Source: Bacteroidales bacterium (GTDB taxonomy: Bacteria; Bacteroidota; Bacteroidia; Bacteroidales; Muribaculaceae). From it: a stretch of 18,625 nt of DNA. The notes below the pieces were generated by a model. That model was given only the letters and a program-made list of their open reading frames with translations, was not told the origin of the DNA and searched no databases. The stretch spans positions 1 to 18,625 of the forward strand of contig SFEA01000042.1 of assembly GCA_004557385.1 (NCBI GenBank), written 5' to 3'. Position numbers and translations under genes: made by a program. The first letter of the stretch is position 1. Each line of letters opens with the position of its first letter. This document shows positions 6,009 to 13,395 of the stretch, in pieces.

Positions 6009-8213
6009 ATGAACAACATCCCAAGTGTATTTTGGCTCGTACCTGCGGCGTCGGTTGTGGCGCTGGGTATGGCATGGTATTTCTTCAAGACTATGATGAA
6101 GTCAGATGAAGGAACACCACGAATGAAAGAGATTGCCGAATATGTTCGCAAGGGTGCTATGGCATACCTAAAGCAACAATACAAGGTGGTCTTGATTGTA
6201 TTTATAATTTTGGCAATCGTGTTCTCGTTCATGGCTTATGTGCTTAATGTGCAAAACCCATGGGTGCCGTTTGCATTCCTTACCGGAGGTCTTTTCTCAG
6301 GATTGGCAGGCTTCTTCGGAATGAAAACAGCCACTTATGCCTCGGGGCGCACAGCCAATGCTGCACGCAAAGGTCTTGACGCCGGCCTGCGCATTGCGTT
6401 CCGTTCTGGAGCCGTGATGGGCCTTGTGGTAGTAGGTCTTGGTTTGCTTGACATCGCCATCTGGTTCGTTGTGCTGAATGCATTCTATGAAGGCGAATCA
6501 ATGGCTCTTATCACCATCACAACCACAATGCTGACATTCGGAATGGGCGCTTCAACGCAAGCTCTGTTTGCCCGTGTTGGCGGCGGCATCTACACCAAGG
6601 CTGCCGACGTTGGAGCAGATATCGTTGGTAAGGTGGAAGCAGACATCCCGGAAGACGACCCTCGTAATCCGGCAACAATCGCCGATAACGTGGGAGATAA
6701 CGTGGGCGACGTGGCTGGTATGGGAGCAGACCTTTACGAAAGCTATTGCGGCAGCATCCTGTCGACAGCTGCTTTGGGCGCAACTGCTTTTGCGTTGAAT
6801 CCGGAAATGCAGCTCAAAGCCGTTATTGCGCCTATGATAATTGCGGCAGTGGGTATTTTCTTGTCACTTATTGGCATATTCTTGGTTAGAACCAAAGAGG
6901 GAGCTTCAATGAAGGATTTGCTGCGCTCGCTTTCGCTTGGAACAAACGTGAGCGCCGTACTCATTGCTATCGCCACATTTGCTATTCTTTATTTATTGGG
7001 CATTGAAAACTGGCTTGGCGTTTCGTTCTCGGTGATTAGCGGCTTGGTAGCAGGCGTCATCATCGGTCAAGCAACCGAATACTACACTAGCCATAGTTAT
7101 AAACCTACACAAAAGATTGCTGAAGCTGGACAAACAGGTAGTGCAACCGTAATTATCAAAGGTATAGGAACAGGTATGATTTCAACCTGCATTCCTGTGC
7201 TGACAATTGGTGTTGCAATCATGCTCAGCTATATGTTTGCTAACGGATTTGACCTCAGCATGAGCGCCGAAAGCATCTCGCACGGACTTTATGGCATTGG
7301 TGTTGCGGCTGTGGGTATGCTTTCAACTCTGGGCATTACATTGGCTACTGATGCCTACGGACCGATTGCCGACAATGCGGGCGGCAACGCTGAGATGAGC
7401 GAACTTGGCGAAGAAATTCGTCATCGCACCGACGCACTCGACGCACTGGGCAACACAACTGCCGCAACCGGCAAGGGATTTGCTATTGGTAGTGCCGCCT
7501 TAACCGCACTTGCACTTTTGGCATCGTATGTCGAAGAAGTGAAAATTGCCATGGCAAGGGTTGCCGAAAGCGGGCATCAATTCATTGATGCAGCCGGCAA
7601 CGTATTCAATCCTGCTACTGCAACCATGCCCGATTTCATGAACTTCTTCCAAGTTACACTGATGAACCCCAAAGTGCTTGTAGGGGCATTCATTGGCGCT
7701 ATGGCTGCATTCTTGTTCTGCGGTTTGACAATGGAGGCCGTTGGTAGGGCAGCTCAAAAGATGGTTGAAGAAGTTCGCCGTCAGTTCCGCACAATCAAAG
7801 GCATTCTCGAAGGCAAAGCAACACCCGACTATGGTCGTTGCGTTGAGATTTCAACTCAGGCTGCACAGCACGAGATGATTATTCCTTCGGTGCTTGCAAT
7901 CATTATTCCAATCGTTGTAGGCATATTGCTTGGTGTTGCAGGCGTGTTGGGTCTTCTTGTGGGCGGATTGGCAGCAGGCTTCACCCTCGCTGTATTCATG
8001 GCTAATGCCGGAGGCTCGTGGGACAATGCAAAGAAAATGGTTGAAGAAGGCAACTTTGGAGGCAAAGGTAGTTTCAGCCACAAAGCCACTATCGTAGGTG
8101 ACACCGTTGGCGACCCATTCAAGGACACTTCTGGACCAAGCCTTAATATCCTCATTAAACTTATGTCAATGGTGAGCATCGTTATGGCTGGTTTGACCGT
8201 TGCATTTATGTGA
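6009..8213 (+). CDS. hppA: Membrane ion-translocating pyrophosphatase HppA (K+-dependent, sodium-type)
   Basis: HppA hydrolyses pyrophosphate in the cytoplasm and uses the energy to pump Na+ and/or H+ across the inner membrane. The 734-residue protein has many hydrophobic helices, as expected for the usual 16. The signature DDPRNPATIADNVGDNVGD is at about 216-234, followed by GMGADLYESY. Asp/Asn-rich catalytic loops recur near 448-461 (TDAYGPIADNAGGN) and in the C-terminal GDTVGDPFKDTSGPS. GNTTAATGKG (481-490) has Ala485 where potassium-independent enzymes carry Lys, so potassium dependence is predicted. Glu244 in DLYESY fits sodium-binding members. Thr92, Phe96 and Asp148 resemble positions I recall as marking dual Na+,H+ pumps. 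It sits between rmlD and rmlB, far from other energy genes. The start ATG follows an AT-rich leader. Confidence 0.96.
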   Translation: MNNIPSVFWLVPAASVVALGMAWYFFKTMMKSDEGTPRMKEIAEYVRKGAMAYLKQQYKVVLIVFIILAIVFSFMAYVLNVQNPWVPFAFLTGGLFSGLAGFFGMKTATYASGRTANAARKGLDAGLRIAFRSGAVMGLVVVGLGLLDIAIWFVVLNAFYEGESMALITITTTMLTFGMGASTQALFARVGGGIYTKAADVGADIVGKVEADIPEDDPRNPATIADNVGDNVGDVAGMGADLYESYCGSILSTAALGATAFALNPEMQLKAVIAPMIIAAVGIFLSLIGIFLVRTKEGASMKDLLRSLSLGTNVSAVLIAIATFAILYLLGIENWLGVSFSVISGLVAGVIIGQATEYYTSHSYKPTQKIAEAGQTGSATVIIKGIGTGMISTCIPVLTIGVAIMLSYMFANGFDLSMSAESISHGLYGIGVAAVGMLSTLGITLATDAYGPIADNAGGNAEMSELGEEIRHRTDALDALGNTTAATGKGFAIGSAALTALALLASYVEEVKIAMARVAESGHQFIDAAGNVFNPATATMPDFMNFFQVTLMNPKVLVGAFIGAMAAFLFCGLTMEAVGRAAQKMVEEVRRQFRTIKGILEGKATPDYGRCVEISTQAAQHEMIIPSVLAIIIPIVVGILLGVAGVLGLLVGGLAAGFTLAVFMANAGGSWDNAKKMVEEGNFGGKGSFSHKATIVGDTVGDPFKDTSGPSLNILIKLMSMVSIVMAGLTVAFM

Positions 8214-8217
8214 TGAA

Positions 8218-8242
8218 ATTATTTTGAGTGATTCTCAATAAT
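8218..8242 (+). other. Small stem-loop between hppA and rmlB
   Basis: ATTAT plus TGAG (8218-8222 and 8225-8228) pair with CTCA plus ATAAT (8234-8242), nine pairs with a two-base bulge and a five-base loop. It starts five bases after the hppA stop and lacks a clean T-tract, so termination would be partial at best. It could protect the 3' end of an rmlACD-hppA message or lower expression of rmlB-ugd. It is AT-rich and may be chance. Confidence 0.25.
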
Positions 8243-8285
8243 GTTAGCGCCTTTTCCGTTTCTTTAATATAGTTATTGAAATAAT

Positions 8286-9425
8286 ATGGAATATAAGAAG
8301 ACAATAGTGATAACCGGCGGAGCCGGGTTTATTGGCAGCCATGTGGTGAGGTTGTTCGTGAACAAATATCCCGAATACAAGGTTATTAATCTCGACAAGC
8401 TCACTTATGCAGGCAATTTGGCAAACCTGAAAGATGTTGAAAACAAGCCAAATTACCGATTTGTAAAGATGGACATTTGCGACTTTGATGCATTCCTGAG
8501 CCTTATGCGCAGCGAACACGTCGACGGAATAATCCATCTGGCAGCCGAAAGCCACGTCGACCGTTCGATTAAGGACCCGTTCACCTTTGCTCGCACAAAC
8601 GTGATGGGAACGCTGTCATTGCTTCAAGCCGCTAAACTTTATTGGGAATCACTTCCCGAAAAATACGACAACAAGATGTTCTATCACATCTCCACCGATG
8701 AGGTGTATGGAGCTCTTGAGATGACCCATCCCGAAGGTGTTGAATCGCCTTTCACTACAGCGGCTTCGTCGCAGCATCACCATGCCTACGGCGAAACATT
8801 CTTCGTGGAAACAACAAAATACAATCCACACAGCCCGTATAGCGCCAGCAAAGCAAGCAGCGACCACTTTGTGAGAGCATTTCACGACACTTACGGAATG
8901 CCCACAATTGTCACTAACTGTTCAAATAACTACGGACCATTTCAATTCCCAGAGAAGCTGATTCCGCTTTTCATCAACAACATACGCCAACGCAAGCCAC
9001 TGCCTGTTTATGGCAAAGGCGAGAATGTGCGCGATTGGCTGTATGTTGAAGACCACGCTCGTGCTATCGACCTTATTTTTCACAAAGGTAAGGTCGCCGA
9101 AACATATAACATCGGCGGTTTCAACGAGTGGAAAAACATCGACATCATTAAAGTGGTGATTAACACCGTAGACCGTCTGCTTGGTCGCGAACCAGGCGAG
9201 GATATGAACCTGATTACGTTTGTCACTGACCGCCTCGGCCACGACGCACGTTATGCCATCGATTCGCGCAAGCTGCAACGTGAGCTTGGATGGGAACCTT
9301 CGCTTCAGTTTGAAGAAGGCATTGAAAAAACCGTGAAGTGGTATCTCGAAAACCAAGAGTGGATGAACAACATCACAAGCGGAGATTACGAAAAGTATTA
9401 CGACGACATGTATAAAAACCGTTGA
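8286..9425 (+). CDS. rmlB: dTDP-glucose 4,6-dehydratase RmlB
   Basis: RmlB converts dTDP-glucose to dTDP-4-keto-6-deoxyglucose using bound NAD+, the second step of dTDP-rhamnose synthesis. The 379-residue extended short-chain dehydrogenase has the glycine motif TGGAGFIGS at 10-18 and the catalytic set Thr137-Asp138-Glu139 (STDEVYG) with Tyr185/Lys189 (YSASK). NNYGPFQFPEKLIPLFI and the NVRDWLYVEDH motif are conserved. Between STDEVYG and the active-site tyrosine there is a longer segment than in the E. coli enzyme, including a histidine-rich stretch at 164-166; I associate this insert with Bacteroidales RmlB. It is separated from rmlACD by hppA and a 72-base gap, and ugd begins three bases after its stop. 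Confidence 0.96.
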   Translation: MEYKKTIVITGGAGFIGSHVVRLFVNKYPEYKVINLDKLTYAGNLANLKDVENKPNYRFVKMDICDFDAFLSLMRSEHVDGIIHLAAESHVDRSIKDPFTFARTNVMGTLSLLQAAKLYWESLPEKYDNKMFYHISTDEVYGALEMTHPEGVESPFTTAASSQHHHAYGETFFVETTKYNPHSPYSASKASSDHFVRAFHDTYGMPTIVTNCSNNYGPFQFPEKLIPLFINNIRQRKPLPVYGKGENVRDWLYVEDHARAIDLIFHKGKVAETYNIGGFNEWKNIDIIKVVINTVDRLLGREPGEDMNLITFVTDRLGHDARYAIDSRKLQRELGWEPSLQFEEGIEKTVKWYLENQEWMNNITSGDYEKYYDDMYKNR

Positions 9426-9428
9426 ATT

Positions 9429-10676
9429 ATGAATGACGTAAAAATTACAGTTGCCGGTACAGGATATGTGGGGCTAAGTATCGCCACACTGCTGGCACAA
9501 CACAATGCAGTTACGGCTATCGACATTGTACCCGAAAAAGTGGAGATGATTAATCGTGGGCAATCGCCCATCGTCGACCACGAGATTGAAGAATATCTTG
9601 GCAGTGGCAAACTCAACCTCAAAGCCACTCTCAACGAGGAGGAAGCTTATCGCGACGCCGACTTTGTGATTGTGGCAGCGCCCACCAACTACGATTCGAA
9701 GAAAAACTTCTTCGACACCAGCGCTGTGGAAGCGGTCGTAACCACTATTCTGAAATATAACACTCGAGCAATCATCGTCATTAAATCGACAATTCCGGTT
9801 GGATACACCGAGCAATTGCGCAAAAAGATTGGTTGCGACAACATTTTGTTCTCACCCGAGTTTTTGAGAGAAAGCCGTGCGCTCTACGACAATCTCTATC
9901 CGAGCCGAATCATTGTGGGCACCGACTTACAAACCCCGCGCTTGGTTGATGCCGCCAACCAGTTTGCCCAGCTTCTGCAAGAGGGCGCAATCAAGCAAGA
10001 TGTGCCAACGCTGCTGATGGGCTTTACCGAAGCCGAGGCAGTGAAGCTGTTTGCCAACACCTACTTGGCGCTGCGCGTGAGCTACTTCAACGAACTCGAC
10101 ACTTATGCCGAGATAAAAGGGCTCGACACTCGCCACATCATCGAAGGCGTTTGCCTCGACCCGCGCATAGGCACTCACTACAACAACCCGTCGTTTGGCT
10201 ACGGTGGCTACTGTCTGCCTAAAGACACCAAGCAGTTGCTTGCCAACTATGCCAATGTGCCCGAGAATCTTATTGAAGCTATTGTCGAAAGCAATCGCAC
10301 TCGCAAGGATTTTGTGGCAGACCGTGTGCTTTCGATGGCTGGATACTACGACTATTACAACCGCGGCGACTATAGCCCTACAAACGAAAAGCAATGCATA
10401 ATTGGCGTATATAGGCTGACCATGAAAACTGGCAGCGACAACTTTAGGCAATCGAGCATTCAAGGCATAATGAAACGCATCAAAGCCAAGGGCGCTCAAG
10501 TGATTGTCTACGAACCGACGCTCGAAGACGGCTCTACGTTCTTTGGCAGCAAAGTGGTGAACGATTTGGCTAAGTTCAAGCAAATGAGCCAAACCATTAT
10601 TGCCAACCGCTACGACAGCTGCCTCGACGACGTGAGCCAAAAGGTTTACACTCGCGACATCTTCCGCCGCGACTGA
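9429..10676 (+). CDS. ugd: UDP-glucose 6-dehydrogenase
   Basis: Ugd oxidises UDP-glucose twice with NAD+ to UDP-glucuronate, a precursor of acidic polysaccharide sugars. The 415-residue length is normal. The N-terminal Rossmann domain has GTGYVGLS at 10-17. KSTIPVGYT (119-127) and SPEFLRE (142-148) follow. The middle domain has EAVKLFANTYLALRVSYFNELD (203-224) with catalytic Lys206, and GYGGYCLPKD (258-267) with catalytic Cys262. The C-terminal UDP-binding domain starts near IIGVYRL. Translation probably follows from rmlB, given the three-base gap. A terminator-like hairpin lies 34 bases downstream, so ugd closes the block. The related UDP-ManNAc dehydrogenases share this fold, but the YCLPKD context and length favour Ugd. 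Confidence 0.92.
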   Translation: MNDVKITVAGTGYVGLSIATLLAQHNAVTAIDIVPEKVEMINRGQSPIVDHEIEEYLGSGKLNLKATLNEEEAYRDADFVIVAAPTNYDSKKNFFDTSAVEAVVTTILKYNTRAIIVIKSTIPVGYTEQLRKKIGCDNILFSPEFLRESRALYDNLYPSRIIVGTDLQTPRLVDAANQFAQLLQEGAIKQDVPTLLMGFTEAEAVKLFANTYLALRVSYFNELDTYAEIKGLDTRHIIEGVCLDPRIGTHYNNPSFGYGGYCLPKDTKQLLANYANVPENLIEAIVESNRTRKDFVADRVLSMAGYYDYYNRGDYSPTNEKQCIIGVYRLTMKTGSDNFRQSSIQGIMKRIKAKGAQVIVYEPTLEDGSTFFGSKVVNDLAKFKQMSQTIIANRYDSCLDDVSQKVYTRDIFRRD

Positions 10677-10709
10677 CAACTCTCGGTTTTCTATATTTCA
10701 ATAAAACGA

Positions 10710-10736
10710 CGATGCACATTAGCAGCATCGGTTTTT
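10710..10736 (+). terminator. Probable intrinsic terminator after ugd
   Basis: CGATGC (10710-10715) pairs with GCATCG (10725-10730) around a nine-base loop, followed by G and five T residues. It lies 34 bases after the ugd stop and would end the rml-hppA-ugd transcript. Confidence 0.62.
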
Positions 10737-10749
10737 AAAATAATATTAA

Positions 10750-10860
10750 ATGACAGGGCGGAGCCATAAAAGAGAATAGCAACCGCACTATTTCTTGCTC
10801 CCAGCCCCAAATAGGGCAGCAACCCTTCAAGCCCCAGTCGAAATAAAAGGTTTCACCAAT
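10750..10860. other. GC-richer spacer block before the wcaJ-like gene, possible interspersed repeat
   Basis: Between the ugd terminator and the next gene there is no credible coding sequence on the plus strand, yet part of the spacer is richer in G and C than the other gaps. It has C-runs and G-runs, with GCCCCA occurring twice (10804 and 10831). TTGCT and GCCC (10795-10799, 10804-10807) can pair with GGGC and AGCAA (10814-10822). On the minus strand about 40 codons stay open without a good start. It could be a leader RNA for the downstream operon, a remnant, or a dispersed repeat; the sequence alone does not decide. Confidence 0.3.
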
Positions 10861-10887
10861 TATTTCTACAGGGAATAAAACAAAGAT

Positions 10888-12297
10888 ATGGCGAAGACAG
10901 TACACATAACATCGCGATATAGCAAATTGCTCGTGTCATTCGTTCTGATGATGGAAGTTGCAATTTGCGGCGGTTTGTTCACATTATTTGCAAAGCATCA
11001 TGGCAGCATGGTGCCCGATGCCGATTTTATGCAATCGCTGGTGGTGATTTGCACAATCTATTTTGCAGTGAGCATCGAGAGCGGAGTGAACATGCACATG
11101 CGTCGCACCTACGACTATGAGGTTCTTCTGGGCGTGCTCAAAACCGTATGCTACTACTCGCTACTGAGCGTGCTGCTCCTTCATATCGGGCGATTCTATG
11201 TGTTCCAATGGCAGCTCTACATACAATACCTCGCTGCACTCTTTGCCTCCGTTCTGCTATTCCGCTACATAATTCGCTATTTCTCAAAGATGTATCACCA
11301 GTCGCCCAAACACAGGCGCAAAGTGATTATGATAGGAGCAGGCTTCAACAACCGAGCTCTTTTTGCCGAGTTCAGCAACAACCAAGCCATGGGATATGAC
11401 GTACTTGGCTATTTCAACGACAAGCAAGGCAATGAAACCATCAAGGGAGCTAAATACTTGGGCACCATCGACCATGTCATCGCCTACTTGCAGCAAAATC
11501 CCGGCGTGCAAGAAGTGTATTGCTGCTTGCCCGTCGACTACAAACTCAAAACACAGGAACAAATCATACGCTATTGCGAGCAACACTTCAAGCACTTCTT
11601 TGTGGTGCCTCTCATGAGCAGCTTCAAGCACCAAGCCCTGCACCTTAACGTGCTGGGGTCGGTGCCATATATGAGCTTTTTCGACGACCCACTCAGCACC
11701 GTAGGTAACCGCCTCGTAAAGCGAACGTTCGACATAGCCTTCTCGCTTGTGTTTCTTATCGGGTTCTTCCCTCTGATTTTCATCGTAGTGGCAATTGTCA
11801 CCAAAATCACCATGCCCGGACCAATCTTTTTCAAACAAAAGCGCAGTGGAATCAACGGCAAAGAGTTTTGGCTCTATAAATTCCGAAGCATGAAAGTGAA
11901 CAGCAACAGCGACCTTCTGCAAGCCACCAAGCACGACCCACGCAAAACAGCATGGGGCAACATACTGCGCAAAACCAGCCTTGACGAAACGCCGCAATTC
12001 TTCAATGTGCTTCTTGGTGACATGAGCGTGGTGGGACCACGCCCACACATGCTCAAGCACACTCTGGAATATTCGCAAGTGATTCGCCATTACATGATTC
12101 GCCACTACATCAAACCCGGAATCACAGGTTGGAGCCAAGTCACCGGCTTCCGCGGTGAAACCAAAGAACTCAGCGAAATGGACGGACGCGTGAAAGGCGA
12201 CATCTGGTATATGGAACATTGGAGCTTTTGGCTCGACATTTATATAATTCTCAAAACAATCTACAACGCCATTGCAGGCGACAAAAAAGCTTATTAA
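10888..12297 (+). CDS. Undecaprenyl-phosphate sugar phosphotransferase, WcaJ-like
   Basis: This is a polyisoprenyl-phosphate hexose-1-phosphate transferase, the inner-membrane enzyme that starts a lipid-linked glycan by moving a sugar phosphate from a nucleotide sugar to undecaprenyl phosphate. Four N-terminal helices lie at about 12-35, 48-64, 82-100 and 109-131. A Rossmann-like domain follows (KVIMIGAGFNNRALF, 145-159). The catalytic bacterial sugar transferase domain spans about 278-466 with a membrane-entering helix at 281-306. Its motifs are PGPIFFKQKRSG (310-321), KFRSM (331-335), TSLDETPQ with the Asp366-Glu367 pair, and DMSVVGPRP (378-386). The 469-residue length matches the long WcaJ/WbaP type. 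The first sugar is uncertain: glucose is usual for WcaJ. The gmd start is only six bases away. Confidence 0.92.
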   Translation: MAKTVHITSRYSKLLVSFVLMMEVAICGGLFTLFAKHHGSMVPDADFMQSLVVICTIYFAVSIESGVNMHMRRTYDYEVLLGVLKTVCYYSLLSVLLLHIGRFYVFQWQLYIQYLAALFASVLLFRYIIRYFSKMYHQSPKHRRKVIMIGAGFNNRALFAEFSNNQAMGYDVLGYFNDKQGNETIKGAKYLGTIDHVIAYLQQNPGVQEVYCCLPVDYKLKTQEQIIRYCEQHFKHFFVVPLMSSFKHQALHLNVLGSVPYMSFFDDPLSTVGNRLVKRTFDIAFSLVFLIGFFPLIFIVVAIVTKITMPGPIFFKQKRSGINGKEFWLYKFRSMKVNSNSDLLQATKHDPRKTAWGNILRKTSLDETPQFFNVLLGDMSVVGPRPHMLKHTLEYSQVIRHYMIRHYIKPGITGWSQVTGFRGETKELSEMDGRVKGDIWYMEHWSFWLDIYIILKTIYNAIAGDKKAY

Positions 12298-12303
12298 CCT
12301 ATT

Positions 12304-13395
12304 ATGAAAAAGTGTGCAATAATCACAGGAATAACCGGACAAGATGGTTCATTCCTTGCCGAGTTTTTGCTTGAAAAGGGCTACGAGGTGCACGGCACCA
12401 TCCGGCGCTCATCGGTTGACTATCGTGAACGCATAGCCCATCTCGAGGGCAAACCCGGCTTCCACCTTCACTACAGCGACATGTCCGACTCAATGAGTCT
12501 GGTTGCCCTAATTGGCAAAGTTCGTCCTGACGAAATTTACAACTTGGCTGCCCAAAGCCATGTTCAAGTGAGTTTCGACTCACCTGAATACACTGCCAAT
12601 GTTGACGCAGTGGGCGTGCTTCGCGTGCTCGAGGCCGTAAGGCAATGCGGTCTAACAAACACTTGCCGCATATACCAGGCATCCACATCTGAGCTTTACG
12701 GCAAGGTTGAAGAAGTGCCCCAGAACGAAAACACACCATTTCATCCCTATTCGCCCTACGCTGTAGCAAAGCTCTACGGTTATTGGATAGTGCGTGAGTA
12801 TCGTGAAGCTTATGGCATGTTCTGTTGTTCGGGTATCTTATTCAACCACGAAAGTGAACGTCGTGGCGAAACATTCGTGACACGAAAAATCACCCTTGCA
12901 GCAGCACGCATTCGCCACGGCAAGCAAGATAAGCTCTATCTTGGCAACCTCTCCAGCCTTCGCGACTGGGGTTATGCCCGCGACTATGTAGAATGTATGT
13001 GGCTCATACTACAAAACGATGTACCCGATGATTTTGTAATAGCCACCGGGGAGCAACACAGCGTGCGCGAATTCTGTCAACTGGCATTCCACTATGTGGG
13101 AATTGAGCTCGAATGGCAGGGCGAAGGTGCCGACGAACGAGGAATCGACCGTGCCACCGGCCGCGTGCTCGTTGAAGTGTCGCCCGATTTCTACCGGCCT
13201 ACCGACGTGGTGAACCTCCTTGGCGACCCATCAAAAGCAAAACGCCAATTGGGATGGAACCCACAGCGCACATCATTTGAGCAACTTGTGAAGATTATGG
13301 TGAACCACGATATGGCAAAGGTAGCTGTGGAGAACGCGGGCAACGCTATACGCATCAACCTTGCCGAATATCTTGAGAAAGGAATTGTGAAATGA
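12304..13395 (+). CDS. gmd: GDP-mannose 4,6-dehydratase
   Basis: Gmd converts GDP-mannose to GDP-4-keto-6-deoxymannose, the first committed step to GDP-L-fucose. The 363-residue protein has TGITGQDGS at 8-16 for NADP(H) binding and RRSS at 34-37. NLAAQSHVQVSF is at 80-91, and the catalytic groups are Thr128/Glu130 (STSELYG) and Tyr152/Lys156 (YAVAK). FNHESERRGETFVTRKI (180-196) is a strong Gmd hallmark that separates it from other sugar dehydratases. Its stop overlaps the fcl start (ATGA), so the two steps of the pathway are probably translationally coupled. In Bacteroidales GDP-fucose feeds capsule and glycoprotein synthesis; that role here is inferred. Confidence 0.97.
   Translation: MKKCAIITGITGQDGSFLAEFLLEKGYEVHGTIRRSSVDYRERIAHLEGKPGFHLHYSDMSDSMSLVALIGKVRPDEIYNLAAQSHVQVSFDSPEYTANVDAVGVLRVLEAVRQCGLTNTCRIYQASTSELYGKVEEVPQNENTPFHPYSPYAVAKLYGYWIVREYREAYGMFCCSGILFNHESERRGETFVTRKITLAAARIRHGKQDKLYLGNLSSLRDWGYARDYVECMWLILQNDVPDDFVIATGEQHSVREFCQLAFHYVGIELEWQGEGADERGIDRATGRVLVEVSPDFYRPTDVVNLLGDPSKAKRQLGWNPQRTSFEQLVKIMVNHDMAKVAVENAGNAIRINLAEYLEKGIVK

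Noticed and set aside
9927..10679. Minus-strand open frame of 250 codons opposite ugd
   Set aside because: Shadow of ugd, whose catalytic motifs are intact on the plus strand; the translated product is low-complexity with no recognisable domain.
11284..12342. Long minus-strand open frame (about 350 codons) opposite the wcaJ-like gene
   Set aside because: It lies wholly opposite a gene with clear family motifs, shows no recognisable motif itself, and is explained by codon bias that removes antisense stops.
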